Source of the DNA: Bettongia penicillata ogilbyi | Taxonomy: Eukaryota; Chordata; Mammalia; Diprotodontia; Potoroidae | Assembly: GCA_023548195.1 (NCBI GenBank) | Contig: JAJHZJ010000335.1 | Location: 5,686,514-5,750,513 of the forward strand | Direction of reading: 5' to 3' | DNA: 64,000 bases | In this document: positions 1 to 9,916 of the stretch, one piece after another | How positions within the stretch are numbered: position 1 is the first letter of the stretch | Layout of the letters: each line of letters starts with the position of its first letter | Made by a program: the position numbers and the translations under genes | Notes under the pieces: model-generated | What the model was told of the DNA's origin: nothing | The model's database searches: none | Seen by the model: the letters and a program-made list of their open reading frames with translations, nothing else

Positions 1-132
1 TTCACTCTGTTGTTCTATGGCTTCTGCAGCTCTACAATTTGTTGAGAGTCATTTTTTACAGGTATTTTCTATGCTGTGGGGGAAGAGCTATAGTATATGT
101 GTTTTTCCACTCTGCCATTTTGGTTCTGCCCT
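1..132 (-). mobile_element. 5' end of an L1/HAL1 element, cut by window edge
   Basis: The stretch matches the outer 5'UTR of the HAL1 copy that ends near 25977, sharing aatttgttgagagtc and a terminal ctccaccatcttgg-like end. The element therefore points leftwards and its body lies outside the window. Only the 5' terminus is visible, so it could belong to a full L1 or an ORF1-only HAL1. Confidence 0.7.
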
Positions 133-189
133 CTAATGCTTTTTCTTACAGAAATGAAAACAGGAATCCATTAAGGTTAAGAATTATGC

Positions 190-872
190 AAGGATAATCA
201 AAACCAATTGGCACTGGCTAAGGAATAGAGGGGTAGATCAGTGGAACATGTTAGACACAAGACACAGCAGTCAAGGATTATAGCAGTCTACTGTTTGATA
301 AACCCAAGGACCCCAGCTTCTGGGATTAGAACTCACTGTTGGACAAAAATCACTGGGGAAACTGGAAAATAGTGTGGTGGAAACTAGGCATAGACCAACA
401 TCTTACACTGTATATCAAAATAAAGTTCAAATGGGTACACGATTTAGGTATAAAGACTGATACCATAAACAAATCAGAGGATAAAGGAATAGTTTGTCAG
501 ATTTATGGAGAATGGAGGAATTTGTGACCAAGCAAAAGATAGAGAACATTATAAAATGCAAAATGGGTAATTTTGATTACATTAAATTGAAAAGTTTTTG
601 CACAGACAAAGCCAATGCAACCAAGATTAGAAGGGAAGCAGAAAATTGGGAAAGAATTCTTATACCTGGTGTCCGTGATAATGGTCTCATTTCTAAAATA
701 TGTAGAGAACTGAGTCAGGCAGTTTTCAGATGAAGAAATTAAACCTATCTATAGTCATCTGAAAAAATACTCTAAATCACCATTGATTAGTGAAATGTAA
801 ATCAAAGCAACTCTGAGGTACCATATCACAGCTATCAGATTGGGTAACATGACAAAATAGGAAAATGACCAA
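190..872 (+). mobile_element. L1 ORF2 C-terminal remnant
   Basis: Translation over two shifted frames gives the region of L1 ORF2p downstream of the reverse transcriptase. Around 340-520 it reads NWKIVWWKLGIDQHLT and KFKWVHDLGIK, and around 500-730 it reads IKLKSFCTDKANATK and WERILIPGVRDNGLISK. These align by eye with the human ORF2p blocks ENWLHTCKRMKLDPHFT and WEKIFANHVSDKGLIPR. Stops, a frameshift near 500 and in-frame damage make it dead. Similarity stops near 872, before the Cys-rich motif, and no 3'UTR or poly(A) follows. Confidence 0.85.
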
Positions 873-1125
873 ATTCTCTGACTCCAGATGGATCTGATTG
901 ACACACGGGGATGTCTAGTGTCCAGTTTACTGGCTGGAACTTCAGGTTCCCTTGTGATCCCTACAGGGCCATAGATTCACCAGGATCTCTTTTTATAACA
1001 AAAATCAAAAGAACCTGAGACCAAGGTTAGATCTGGGTGCCTTGGAGACCAAACTCTTGACTGTCACCGTGGGCAGGGGATATGAGGGAAGAGGGAGGGA
1101 TAATACCATGGAATAAGCCCTAGAT
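873..1125. other. Unassigned sequence
   Basis: I recognise no repeat or gene between the broken end of the L1 fragment and the pyrimidine microsatellite. Confidence 0.4.
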
Positions 1126-1286
1126 TTCTTTCCATCTTTCTTTTCTTCTTTCTTTCTCTTCCTTTCCTTTCCCTCTCTTCCTTTTCCTTTCCCCTCCTTT
1201 CCTTTCCCCTCCTTTCCTTTTCCTTCCTTCCTTCCTTCCTTCCTTCCTTCCTTCCTTCCTTCCTTCCTTCCTCCCTTCCTCCCTCC

Positions 1287-1378
<92 letters not shown>

Positions 1379-1446
1379 TTCTTTCTTTCTTTCTTTCTTT
1401 TCTTTCTTTCTTTCTTCTTTCTTTCTTTCTTTCTTTCTTTCTTTTC
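1126..1446. repeat. Polypyrimidine microsatellite, (CTTT)n/(CCTT)n
   Basis: About 320 bp is almost pure C/T on this strand: an irregular CT-rich lead-in, then perfect CCTT units around 1222-1272, then CTTT units around 1288-1444 with single-base interruptions. The minus-strand Lys/Glu/Arg-rich frame across it is a by-product of the repeat and not a gene. Confidence 0.95.
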
Positions 1447-1511
1447 CTGTAACTCAGAAAAGCCTCAAACAACATTCACATACACTGGGCCTAGCTGCAC
1501 ACTTCAGCTTG

Positions 1512-1800
1512 TTTTTCAGTGTTTCAGTCACAACCAACTCTCCCTGACCCCATGAACCATAGGACACCAGGCCTTTCTGTCCTCTACTGTCTCCTGAGGT
1601 CTGTTCACATTTGGGGCTTCCATGACTCTCTCTGTTCACTTTCCATCTCATCCGCTGCAGTCCACTTTTCCTTTTGTCTTCAATCTTTCCCAACATCAGA
1701 GTCTTTTCCAATGAGTTCCATTTTCTCATTATGCAACCAAAGTATTTAAGTTTCAACTTCAGTATTTGTCCTTGAAATGAATAGTCTGAATTACTTTCTT
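1512..1800 (-). mobile_element. RTE (Bov-B-like) LINE 3' remnant
   Basis: The minus-strand frame includes FGCIMRKWNSLEKTLMLGKI followed by RMRW, which closely follows the C-terminal end of Bov-B/RTE polyproteins (FGHIMRR..SLEKTLMLGK..G..RMRWLDG). On the plus strand, cagagtcttttccaatgagt and aagtatttaagtttcaactt are antisense counterparts of the same Bov-B region. The end at 1512-1570 (tcagtgtttcagtc, gaccccatga) resembles the 3' tail of the Mar-1-type SINEs elsewhere in the window. It is truncated at its 5' side. Confidence 0.8.
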
Positions 1801-1847
1801 TAAGTATTGACTGATTCAGTTAGCAATAGGTAAAAAAAACCCAGGGC

Positions 1848-2175
1848 TCTTCTCCCTTAAAAATAACCAGCATTTACATAGTGTTTTAAGGTTTGCAAAG
1901 CGCTTTACAAATATTATCTCATTTGATCCTTTCCATAACCCTGGGAGATTTTTGTTGCTCAGTTGTTTTTCAGTCGGTCCAACTCTTCATGCCCCCATTT
2001 GTGGTTTTCTTGGCAGAGATACTGGAGAGGTTTGCCATTTTCTTCTCCAGATTATTTTACAGTTGAGGAAACAGATAACAGGGTGAAATGACTTGTCCAG
2101 GCTCACACAGCTAGTAAGTAACTGAGATAGGATTTTAACTTGGGTCTTCCTGACTACAAGTCCAGTGTCGAGTCT
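1848..2175 (-). mobile_element. CORE-SINE composite: MIR-like part plus Mar-1-type SINE
   Basis: Positions 1848-1940 match the marsupial MIR-like core (ggtttgcaaagcgctttaca, tctcatttgatcct). From about 1950 the antisense RTE-type tail starts (cagtcggtccaactcttcatg), passes through gatactggagaggtttgcca, and ends with the core cacacagctagtaagt. The tRNA-like head is eroded. Confidence 0.8.
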
Positions 2176-2339
2176 AGTCCTCTGAGTCTTGATCCTGTAA
2201 ATAGCCAGTGGCTATCCCACACAGGTTAGGAAAAAGGATGCCTGAGCCTAGTGGTGATTTTATTTTGTTGTATTACTTCAAATATAAGTCACCTGGCATA
2301 GTTGGGCATCCAGTTTGACACTGGCTATTTACGGGATTA

Positions 2340-2790
2340 GAGGTTTGGAGCTTAAATGTACCTCTGAGGACATCTAGTCTAATCACCAGATTTTACAAAG
2401 GAGGAAAGTGAGGTCAGGGGATCTGAGTAATTTGCCTAAACTCACTAGCACTAGTGGCAGGGGTGGGATGAGAATTGTTATTGTCCAGCCATTTCAGTGG
2501 GTTTGACTCTTCATGACCCCATTTGGAGTTTTCTTGGGAAAGATACTGGAGTGATTTGCCATTTCCTTCTCCAGCTCATTTTACAGATGAGGAAACTGAG
2601 GCCAAGACAGGTCCCAGCATTGCAGAGTTGGAGCTAAAAAGACATCTAAAGTCACCCAAGTCCCTCTCATTTTACAAATAAGGAAATTGAGGCCTAGAGA
2701 GGTTAAGTGATTTGCTCAGAAAGTCATGGATAAAGTGACAAAATAAGAATTCAAATCCAAAACTCTAAGAATACCATCCCCCTCCCTCAA
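2340..2790 (-). mobile_element. MIR/THER pieces around a Mar-1-type SINE tail
   Basis: Positions 2474-2605 carry the antisense RTE-type SINE tail (tgactcttcatgacccc, gatactggagtgatttgcc, gatgaggaaactgagg). On both sides, 2340-2473 and 2620-2790, lie older MIR/THER-like sequences (acatctagtctaatcaccag; aaattgaggcctagagagg). The arrangement suggests the younger SINE landed in or next to old SINE sequence. Confidence 0.65.
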
Positions 2791-3224
2791 TACCATCACT
2801 TTAGAGAGTCTCCTTTCAGCTGGAACTCAATTGCCATCAGCCCCAAGCATCAGCCCTGGAGCTATGCCAGGTATCCTCGGTGCTGGCCTTCCTCTGAGTC
2901 ACTCTGGCTTTGCTCTCGCCCTTCAGGGGGAGGCTGTACTGCCTGCTCCCCTCCCACTCCCGCAGCCTTGCTGATTATTTTCAGCTTGGACTGCACAGGC
3001 CTGGACTCTACAATTACTCCCCAACCTCAATGGCTCCTTCTGAAAATAACATTTCGGTCAAAAAAAAAAAAAAGGCCTCTGTCTGGTGGGCTGGTTTTTA
3101 TAACTAAATTGTAAAAGGGTGGGTGTGGGTCAGGAGGCAGGGAGGGATGAGGGCCAGGGAGTGGCAAAAGGAGAAATTAGGAGCAGGATAGAGGAGAAAG
3201 GGAAGGAAAAAGGGAGAAGGAAGA
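2791..3224. other. Unassigned sequence with A-run
   Basis: I see no family match. There is a 13-base A-run near 3061-3073 and a purine-rich stretch at 3115-3230. A small plus-strand open frame ending at 3107 has no family resemblance. Confidence 0.4.
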
Positions 3225-3345
3225 AAGATACTTTGTACAGACTTACATGTCTAATGTTGTCTCCTTGAGGGTGGGAACTGTTTCATTTTCATCTTTTTAT
3301 TCTGACTGCCTATTGAATGAATGAATGAATGAATGAATGAATGGA
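3225..3345 (+). mobile_element. L2 LINE 3' end with (ATGA)n tail
   Basis: The motif ctccttgagggtgggaactg followed by a short spacer and a (GAAT/ATGA)n run at 3311-3341 is the usual L2 3' terminus, whose tail is a short tandem repeat instead of poly(A). Confidence 0.75.
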
Positions 3346-3769
3346 GAGATTCTTTTGACCATCACAACTCTGTTCAAGTGGGGAAGGGGTCAGGAATTGA
3401 CTCTACAATCTGGGAAGATTATGGCCAAATTCATGGATCTTAGAAGAGAAATGGAAAGGTCTCAAGGATGCCTGTGGCAATGAAAGTCTCTCCTCCCCTG
3501 CTTTCCTCTCTCCCCCTCAATCCTGCCTCAATCCGTGTGGATCTCTGACACAGAGATCTACATGGGGCCAAGGGAAAGTCAAGGATAATAGAGCTGTGCA
3601 GGTGTGGTTTTCCCAGATAAGATAATGAGAAATGCTAGACCTCTTACCCCAAGATTGGCTAGTAATGTGGGCAAGAATGGAGCCAGTCATATAGACTTGA
3701 ACATTTCAGAGAATCTGTAGTTTCATAAATTATGGAAGAGAGGATGGAGAAAACTCCTGACTGTTGTCT
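3346..3769. other. Unassigned sequence
   Basis: No recognisable repeat or coding region in this stretch of about 420 bp. Confidence 0.4.
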
Positions 3770-4041
3770 GTGTCTGCTCTGTTCCCTGTGCCTTGAATCC
3801 CCTCTCTCCTCATCTCCATCTCTTGGCTTTTCTGGCTTCCTTCAAGTCCCTTCTAAAATCCCAGGAAACCTTTCCTGGTCCCCTTTAATGCTGGTGCCTT
3901 CCCCCTGCTCTCATCTCCAGTCTGTCCTGTCTCTGTTTTATTAGTACATGGTTATTTGCCCTATTAGATTATAAGCTCTTTGAGGGCAAGGGCTGTTTTT
4001 TTTATCTCTAACACTTAACACAGTGCCTACACATAGTAGGG

Positions 4042-4424
4042 CAGCTAGTTGAGGAAGTGGGTCTAGCACCAGACGTGGAGTCAGGAGGTAGCTATTTTTA
4101 TTCAGTCATTTCAGTCATGTCTGACTCTTCATGACCCCGTTTGGAGTTTCCCTGGGAAAGATACTGGTGTGGTTTGTCATTTCCTTCTCCAGTTCATTTT
4201 ACAGAAGAGGAAACTGAGGCAAACAGGGCTAAGTGACTTGCTCAGGTCACATAGTAAGTATCTGAGGCCAGATCTGAACTCAGGGAGATGAGTCTTCCTG
4301 ACTCTAACCCTAGCATTCTGTATACTGAGCCACCTCACTGCCCTAGCAGGGCAAGAAAACCTGAATTCAAATCTGGCCCATATGGGGTCATGAAGAGTTA
4401 GACATGACTGGAGGGACTGAACAA
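4042..4424 (+). mobile_element. Mar-1-type SINE, split by a second SINE
   Basis: The left part, 4042-4089, is a SINE head (gggcagctagttgagg, ctggagtcagga-like). The right part resumes at about 4346 with cctgaattcaaatctggccc, then jumps to the tail atggggtcatgaagagttag. The middle of the SINE is deleted. It sits inside the L2 3' end and is itself interrupted at 4090-4345. Confidence 0.75.
4090..4345 (-). mobile_element. Mar-1-type SINE nested inside another SINE
   Basis: A nearly complete antisense copy. The tail comes first (ttcagtcatttcagtcatgt, tgactcttcatgaccccg), then the core (gaggaaactgaggcaaacag), then the head end (actgagccacctcactgccc). Clean terminal duplications were not resolved by eye. 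Confidence 0.85.
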
Positions 4425-4469
4425 CCAAATGCTTGTTGACTGACGAAGGAAACAAGGAAAGGCAAGAAC

Positions 4470-4745
4470 AAAGTCCTAGAACCAGAGGTTTTGAGCTAGA
4501 AGGGGCCTCCAAGGCCAGTTAGTCCAATCTCCCTCATTTTACATAAGAAGAAACTGAGATCCAGAATCCTGTGCATCCTGTTCAGGTCACCCAGAGATGA
4601 AGTAGCTGGCCTGGGAATTAACTATTCTGGGATTTCCCCTGCTGCATTACATCACAACTTTTTGGGTCTCGGTTTCCTTGTCTATAAAGCAAGAGGGTTG
4701 GATGTGATGATCTCAGAGGCCCCTACCATCCCATGATTCTGGCTC
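4470..4745. mobile_element. Two MIR/THER SINE pieces in opposite orientation
   Basis: Positions 4470-4640 are an antisense MIR/THER piece (gagctagaaggggcctccaa, cctcattttacataagaag). Positions 4655-4745 are a sense THER 3' part (tttccttgtctataaagc, ggttggatgtgatgatctc, atcccatgattctgg). Confidence 0.7.
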
Positions 4746-5221
4746 CTGTTCTTCCTCTTTGGACTGGAGGGACCCTCCTGCCATCTAATTAAACTCAAGT
4801 TGACCAAGAATCCCTTCCTTGGCATCCCTGACTGGTGACTGTCCCACTTCTTAGAAAGTCTTCATTGATGGGGGCTCATTCCTTCCAGGGCTGCTCTTTC
4901 CACCCTGGGGAAGTTCTGACTCTTAGAACAAGTTCTGACATTGAGCTGGAGTTGGTCTCTCTCTAGCTTCAAGTCAAGTCCGCAGAAACCACAGCTGCAG
5001 TCTACCATTGAGCATGGTGTGTACCTACTTTGTTCTAGTTATAGGCTGTTAGAGGCGGCTGGCTACTGGGATAGAACATGCCCCAGAGGCCATAGAGCCC
5101 TCCGCCTTTGGTGGGCATCACATGAGAAGGAAGAGGGTTTTCCTGCTTTCTGCTGTAAGGGTTTCATCATCTCCTCTTGAGATAGGGAAATTCATCTTTG
5201 TATGAGGTAGAATTTAAATTT
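4746..5221. other. Unassigned sequence
   Basis: I recognise nothing in this stretch of about 475 bp. A plus-strand frame of 79 codons (4941-5180) has no visible domain. Confidence 0.4.
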
Positions 5222-5445
5222 TTGAAATTTTACTTTTCAATTAGTAAGCATTTATTCCTCTTCCCTCCAATTTAAAAGGAAAACGAAAAAGAAAAACAAA
5301 ACTCTTGTAGCAAATATGCATAGTCAAGCAAAATAAATTCCCACAATGGCCATGTCCAAAAATGTACGTCTCGTTTTCCGTCTTGAATCCATCACTTCTG
5401 TCAGGAGTGGGATCGTCTGATGGAGTTTTGAACTGGTGGTCTTGG
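5222..5445 (-). mobile_element. L1-type 3'UTR fragment
   Basis: The block aaatatgcatagtcaagcaa, ttcccacaatggccatgtcc recurs in shorter form at 38080-38234. It has the layout of an antisense marsupial L1 3'UTR of a different subfamily from the other copies. A pyrimidine-rich stretch lies at its left end. Confidence 0.55.
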
Positions 5446-5539
5446 CTGGGAGATGTGCGTGGGGGTGGGGTGAAGGATGGGGAGAGGTCCAACTGGGACC
5501 GGCATGATTTAAATGAGTAAAGCAAAACCTGAGCTATGT

Positions 5540-5755
5540 AGAACCTTAGAATATAGAAAATAGAATGCCATATCTGGCAGGGAGCTTAGAACAAAGAAGG
5601 TCAGAACTTTGAGGGACCTTAGAGAACAGTTAGTCTGATTCTCCTATTTAACAGTAGACGAAACTGAGATTTGAAAAAATTAAAAATCTCGTCCACAGTC
5701 ACACTAGAATCCTCATGTCCTGACTCTTGAGTCAAGGGCTTTTTCCACTACAGGG
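5540..5755 (-). mobile_element. THER/MIR SINE with 33-bp monomers
   Basis: Positions 5550-5622 contain one 40-bp and one exact 33-bp version of the monomer found at 33155-33385 (gtcagaactt, gagggaccttag). The rest is an antisense MIR/THER core (agtctgattctcctattt, cgaaactgagatttg). Confidence 0.65.
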
Positions 5756-6517
5756 CACGTGGTCTAGTTCTGGGCCTCCCAGATGAGTTATACCTGAGTT
5801 TTTCAAGGCAGACAGACCGTTTTCTAATGTAGAAGGGGAGCCCACAGAATCACAGGCTTTCACACTGAACTCAGAGCTTGTCTGGTCCAACTTGAGAAGG
5901 AATTCTCTGACTGACATCCTGGTTCCGCAGGGTCATCCAGCCTCTCTGTTCAAAGGCCCTGGTTAATCAGTCAACATTTATGAAGTGCCTGCACTGTGCT
6001 AAGCAGATCAATTGCCTCACTCATGGCCACAAATCCCAATTTCCATGCCTGACTCTCCTGATGTGGGGATATCCAGGAGGAGCAGGTCAGCAGTCAGCAC
6101 TGATAAGCCATGGGATGCTTTGGATGGGTGGCCACAGGAAGCTCCAAGTACATAGAAGTAGTGGTATAGACTAGTGGGTGTTGGCAGGGGGCATGAAGAG
6201 TCTCCTTCTTTGGGGCTGAAGAAGTCACATATATTTGCCAATAGCTGCCATTTTGTACTGTGGATTTTCTAGGTGTCAATATGGCCCGAGATCCACATGC
6301 CCTGGAACTCTTGTCTCTTCAGAATCTCTTGTCCCTGGGGTACCTCCCTCTCTCTGAATGGAGAGGGTAGAGGATGGAAATTGGAAGACTCCTCCTGAGT
6401 CCTCCATTGAAGGAGAGTGCCCAGGGAAGCTGTCTCTTCATTTCCTATCTAGTTGTGCTCCTCTGGCCTCCATCATCATCCTGCCCCCTCCTTTCCAGCC
6501 TTTGAGGCATTGTCTCC
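5756..6517. other. Unassigned sequence with a short L2 tip
   Basis: Only about 36 bp at 5968-6003 is recognisable, as an antisense L2-type end (gtcaacatttatgaagtgc). I see no gene or repeat in the rest. Several overlapping frames of 60-75 codons show no family resemblance. Confidence 0.4.
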
Positions 6518-6640
6518 CCCATTAATCTGGTAACTCCTGGAGAACAGGCTGCTTTTTGTGTTTTTGTATCCCCAGCTCTTAGCACTGTCCCTGGCACATA
6601 GTGGGAACTTTATAAATGTTTATGGACTGACTGATTGACC
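6518..6640 (+). mobile_element. L2 LINE 3' end
   Basis: Shows tttgtatccccagctcttag, ctggcacatagtgggaac and a terminal gactgactgattg tail. Confidence 0.8.
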
Positions 6641-6700
6641 ACATAGTCCCCCCAGTAGGCTCTGAAAATAGAAACCAGATGCTAGAATCCGCTTATGGTA

Positions 6701-6851
6701 CCCTCCCCTCCCCTCCTCTCCTCCTTTCCCCTCTTCCCCTCCCCTCCCTTCCTTTCCTCCCCTCTCCATACCTCCCCTCTCTTCCCCTCCCTTCCCTCCC
6801 CTCCTCCCCTCCCCTCCTCTCCTCTCCTCTCTCCTCTCTTTTCTTTCTCTT
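6701..6851. repeat. Polypyrimidine low-complexity tract
   Basis: About 150 bp almost entirely of C and T on this strand, with irregular CCCCTCC/CCTCTCC units. Two overlapping Pro/Ser/Leu-rich frames are repeat artefacts. Confidence 0.9.
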
Positions 6852-7667
6852 TGATCACTAGGTCAGTCAGGCAGCCAATGCCTGGGGATCAGAGTAATTG
6901 AGCTCCGCTCATGCTGGGAGAGCTGCCAAGGCGTCCTTGCCCCAGACCCTCCCCATCCCCCCATGCCCCACCTCCACATCTGGAGGAAAGCATCCCTTGG
7001 CAGAGAAGCAGCTGTGCGCAGGCACTGGGGGCAGGGAGTATCTGAGCAGGGCTCAGCTCCCGGAAAAGCATTGCAAACTGTTGCATCAGACAGTGGCAGG
7101 AGCAGCCAGGGTTTCTAGGAAGACAGAAAGAAGTGGTTCAAGATACCCAGCTGCCCCCTGGGGGTGTCCCCCGTCACTCCCAGGGTCACTCCAGTGTGCT
7201 GTGATGATGGTCGGGGTAGGGCAGGGGGTCAAGAAGGGAACACAGGCCATGGGCCTTGGCCAGAGATGGAGAGAGCTGTTAATGTCACTCATGGAGAAGG
7301 AACTTCTACCCTCTCCCACCTCCCCAGCTCAGGGCCAAGCAAACAGAGCTGGGATTGCCTGTCTTGTTAAGGATGGAAGCCCTGGAGGAATGGGGGCTTC
7401 TCCTTCCCTGTTAAAGGCTCTAGGAAGGCTCAGGAGGAACTTCTCACCCTGTGAAGGCAGTGCAGGAGCAGCAGAACAAGTTCTATTTCTCTTCCCCAAA
7501 GGTCTTGGTCAGGCCCCCCCCCTCGCAGTGAGAACGTTTGTGGCTTCCAATTTCTCCTTCTCCCAGCTGCTAGATACCCAGCCCAATGGGCCTGCTTCCC
7601 TGCAGCAACGCAACAATAAATATTCCAGGCCACCTAGCTGCACAGGCCTTTGTGCTGGGGCAGCACC
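6852..7667. other. GC-richer unassigned block with a long open frame
   Basis: About 0.8 kb of GC-richer sequence with no repeat I recognise, flanked by a pyrimidine tract and a SINE. The plus strand is open for 264 codons from 6898 to 7692, the longest frame in the window. It opens with TTG, and the first ATG in that frame lies about 104 codons in. The translation has no domain, signal peptide or family resemblance. Open frames of this size can arise by chance in GC-rich DNA. It could instead be a regulatory or noncoding-RNA region; CAGCTG E-box-type sites are present, for example near 7007. Confidence 0.35.
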
Positions 7668-7860
7668 AGAGCTTGACTGGAATGGGGTTTGAATTTTGGC
7701 TCTGCCATTTACTAGGAGAGTAGTCCCACTGGGCAGGTCACTCGAACCCTCAGAGACTCTGTCCGAAATGAGAAGATCAGCCTAATTAATCTCTGAGGTC
7801 ATTTTCAACTCTAACAATCTAAGATCCTGTAGATTCTAACAATCTAAGATCTCACATCTC
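7668..7860 (+). mobile_element. THER/MIR3-type SINE with a short internal duplication
   Basis: Shows tttggctctgccatttacta, ctgggcaggtcactcgaacc and a THER-like 3' part. The segment ctaacaatctaagatc occurs twice, near 7814 and 7836, which is a local tandem duplication of about 22 bp. Confidence 0.7.
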
Positions 7861-7897
7861 AGGGGAAGACTTACTACAAAGATATGTATCATAGAGT

Positions 7898-8273
7898 GGA
7901 GAGAGAGACAGAGACAGACAAAGAGAAGACAGGGAGAGAGAGACAGAAAAGACAGAGAGGCAGAGAGAGAAGAGACAGACAAAAGAGAGAGACTGAGAGA
8001 CAGACAGACGAGAGAGAGACTGAGAGAGTCAACACAAGAGAGAGATAGAGACAGACACATAGAGGCAGAGAGAGATAAAGAAAGAGACACACACAGAGAG
8101 AAGACAGAGACAGAAAGAGAAGAGACAGACAAAAGAGAGACAGACACAGAGACAGAGAGGAGAGATAGACACACATAGAAAGACAGAGAAACACACACAC
8201 AGAGACAGAAAGAGACAGACACACAGAGAGACACACAAAGAGAGACAGAAACAAAGACAGAGAGACAGAGTCA
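7898..8273. repeat. Polypurine microsatellite, (GAGACA)n-like
   Basis: About 375 bp of GA/GACA/CACA units with scattered AG(A)n interruptions, almost free of T on this strand. The Ser/Leu/Val/Cys-rich minus-strand frames (7836-8277) are repeat artefacts. Confidence 0.9.
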
Positions 8274-8433
8274 ACAAGCTTTGATTAAGACTTTACTATA
8301 TGCCAGGCCCTGTGCTAAGCACCAAAAATATGGGAAAAAAAAATAAAAGGCGAAAACACAGTCCCTGCCCTCAAAGCGCTCCCGGGTCTCATGGGAGAGA
8401 CAACGTTCAAATAACTATGTACGTACAACATTG

Positions 8434-8617
8434 TTGTTGTGTTTGTCCTTTGTTGCCGAAGAAGGCCACGCCATCAGAGACATGATGACATGACTAGCAC
8501 TTGACTTTGTTTTGAGTGAGGGAGGGCTGTGCAGGTGACCAATCTCACTTCTCCTCCAGAGCCATCTGGGTCCAGTGACCAGATATTCATCAGGATGACT
8601 GGAGATGACCCAGGGGA
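8434..8617 (-). mobile_element. Marsupial SINE, long-tail family
   Basis: The block tgctaaactt-free core reads cagagacatgatgacatgac, ttgactttgttttgagtgag, gaccagatattcatcaggat. The same family occurs complete with a tRNA-like head at 39971-40280 and as a tail at 59180-59361. Its tail differs from the RTE-type tail of the Mar-1 copies. Confidence 0.75.
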
Positions 8618-8895
8618 GACCTTGGACTTTTCAGGTACTCACTTAGAGGGAGGTAGCGTGCATTGAATGAAGAGGCCTCTTCAAGAAGTAGTCAAAGGAT
8701 GGCCGTTTCAAAGAACAAAAGAAAAAAATAACCAAATTAAGCTGGGAGGGAAACAGAAATGTTACCATTGAAAATTCCTCTAAGCCAGCCATGAAGGGGA
8801 GCTTGGGCAGGGACCTGTTGTTGTCCAGTCTAAGGGCTTCAGAGTGCACTGGGCTTAAGGTCTGGGGAATGGCAAAACACAGAGTAGAGTAGTCT

Positions 8896-9146
8896 TAGAG
8901 TTGGGGTTCTTAAATCTTTTTATGTCCTGGACCCTTTTGCAGTCTGTTGAAACCTGTGGGACCCTATCAAACTAAAGTCTTAAAATAATTGAATAGGAAA
9001 ATAACTGAAGAAAATGCTAGCTTTCAGCTAGAGGTTCATATATGTCATATTCTTATATGTAATTTTTTTAACTGTCCAAGTTAACAGCTTCCCTGAATTT
9101 TATGCCCAGACTATTAGAAGGCCCAAGTTCAGACTCCTGCCCTAGA
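8896..9146. mobile_element. Possible small DNA transposon (MITE-like)
   Basis: The left end (ggggttcttaaatctttt, cctggacccttttg) and the right end (ggcccaagttcagactcctg) are imperfect inverted complements of each other. The same left and right motifs occur at 19895 and 20563-20600. It is non-coding. Family assignment (hAT-like) is a guess. Confidence 0.4.
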
Positions 9147-9374
9147 GGCAATGGTACTAACAGCTGGAGTGGGTGGGGCTCTTGCAGAAGAAGAGATTTG
9201 AGCTGAGTCTCCAGGAAGCTAGGTAAGGATGGGAGAATCCCAGGCATGGGGTAAGTCAGTACCAAGGCACCAGCCTTCTCCTCATGCCTGCCTTTCAGAA
9301 ATGTGAGTTTCCTCTAAGACTTAGGTGCCAGATTTTCTCAGCTTCCCTCATTGGTTACTGGTCTTTCTGTCTTC

Positions 9375-9820
9375 AGATTACATTGTATTTACTTCTCTGT
9401 GTACCCACTGAATCCTCCAGTGGAATGCTGGCTCCTTGAGGTAGATATTGTTAATATATATTCTTTGTGTCCTTCCTTACACAGAGCTATGTACACAGTA
9501 GGTGTTTACTAAGTGCTTATTGAATTGAATTGAAATAATAAAATTGTAGCTAGTGCTTTAAAGTTTACAAAGCACTTTACAAATATTTTCTCATTCTATC
9601 CCCATGGGAAGTAGGTGCTGTTATTATCCCCATTTTATAGATGAGGAAATTGAGGGAGACAAGTTAAGTGACCCAGGATCTCATGGCTAGTATGTGTCTG
9701 AAGCTGGATTTGAACTCAGGTCTTCTTGACTCCAGACTCCAACACTATCTATCCATTGTTAGCTGGATTGGATGATCAAAGTCTAGGGTCCCCTTGAGAG
9801 CCAACATTTTATGATTCTTC
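9375..9820. mobile_element. L2 3' end (+), MIR (-), THER tail (+)
   Basis: Positions 9375-9535 are a sense L2 end (tggctccttgaggtagatat, gtgcttattgaattgaattg). Positions 9540-9760 are an antisense MIR-like SINE (gtttacaaagcactttacaa, gatgaggaaattgaggg). Positions 9762-9820 are a sense THER 3' piece (attggatgatcaaagtctag). Confidence 0.75.
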
Positions 9821-9916
9821 CTTCCTTTATTAATGAATCAGACTACATTAAAATGGTACATTTTAACCTTCTTTACCTGCCAGTTATTTTTGTTTTGCAG
9901 ATAATTAACAAACAGA
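9821..9916. other. Short unassigned spacer
   Basis: About 95 bp without a recognised element. Confidence 0.3.

Larger units (their letters stand above)
3770..4460 (+). mobile_element. L2 LINE 3' region, interrupted by SINEs
   Basis: Positions 3770-4041 follow the L2 3' region (aggaaacctttcctggtccc, attagattataagctctttg, cacagtgcctacacatagta). The final L2 bases, aaatgcttgttgactgac, resume only at about 4425-4445, after the nested SINEs at 4042-4424. The L2 is therefore the oldest layer here. Confidence 0.8.
8274..9265 (-). mobile_element. L2 LINE 3' region, split by later insertions
   Basis: Positions 8274-8433 match the antisense L2 3' end (tatgccaggccctgtgctaa, acagtccctgccctcaaagc). The next L2 block resumes at 9147-9265 (gagatttgagctgagtctcc, gagaatcccaggcatgggg). 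Between them lie a SINE (8434-8617), an unassigned stretch (8618-8895) and a possible DNA transposon (8896-9146). Confidence 0.7.

Noticed and set aside
6898..7692. 264-codon plus-strand open frame
   Set aside because: It opens at TTG, the first ATG is about 104 codons in, no domain is visible, and GC-rich sequence favours chance open frames. Listed only as part of an unassigned block.
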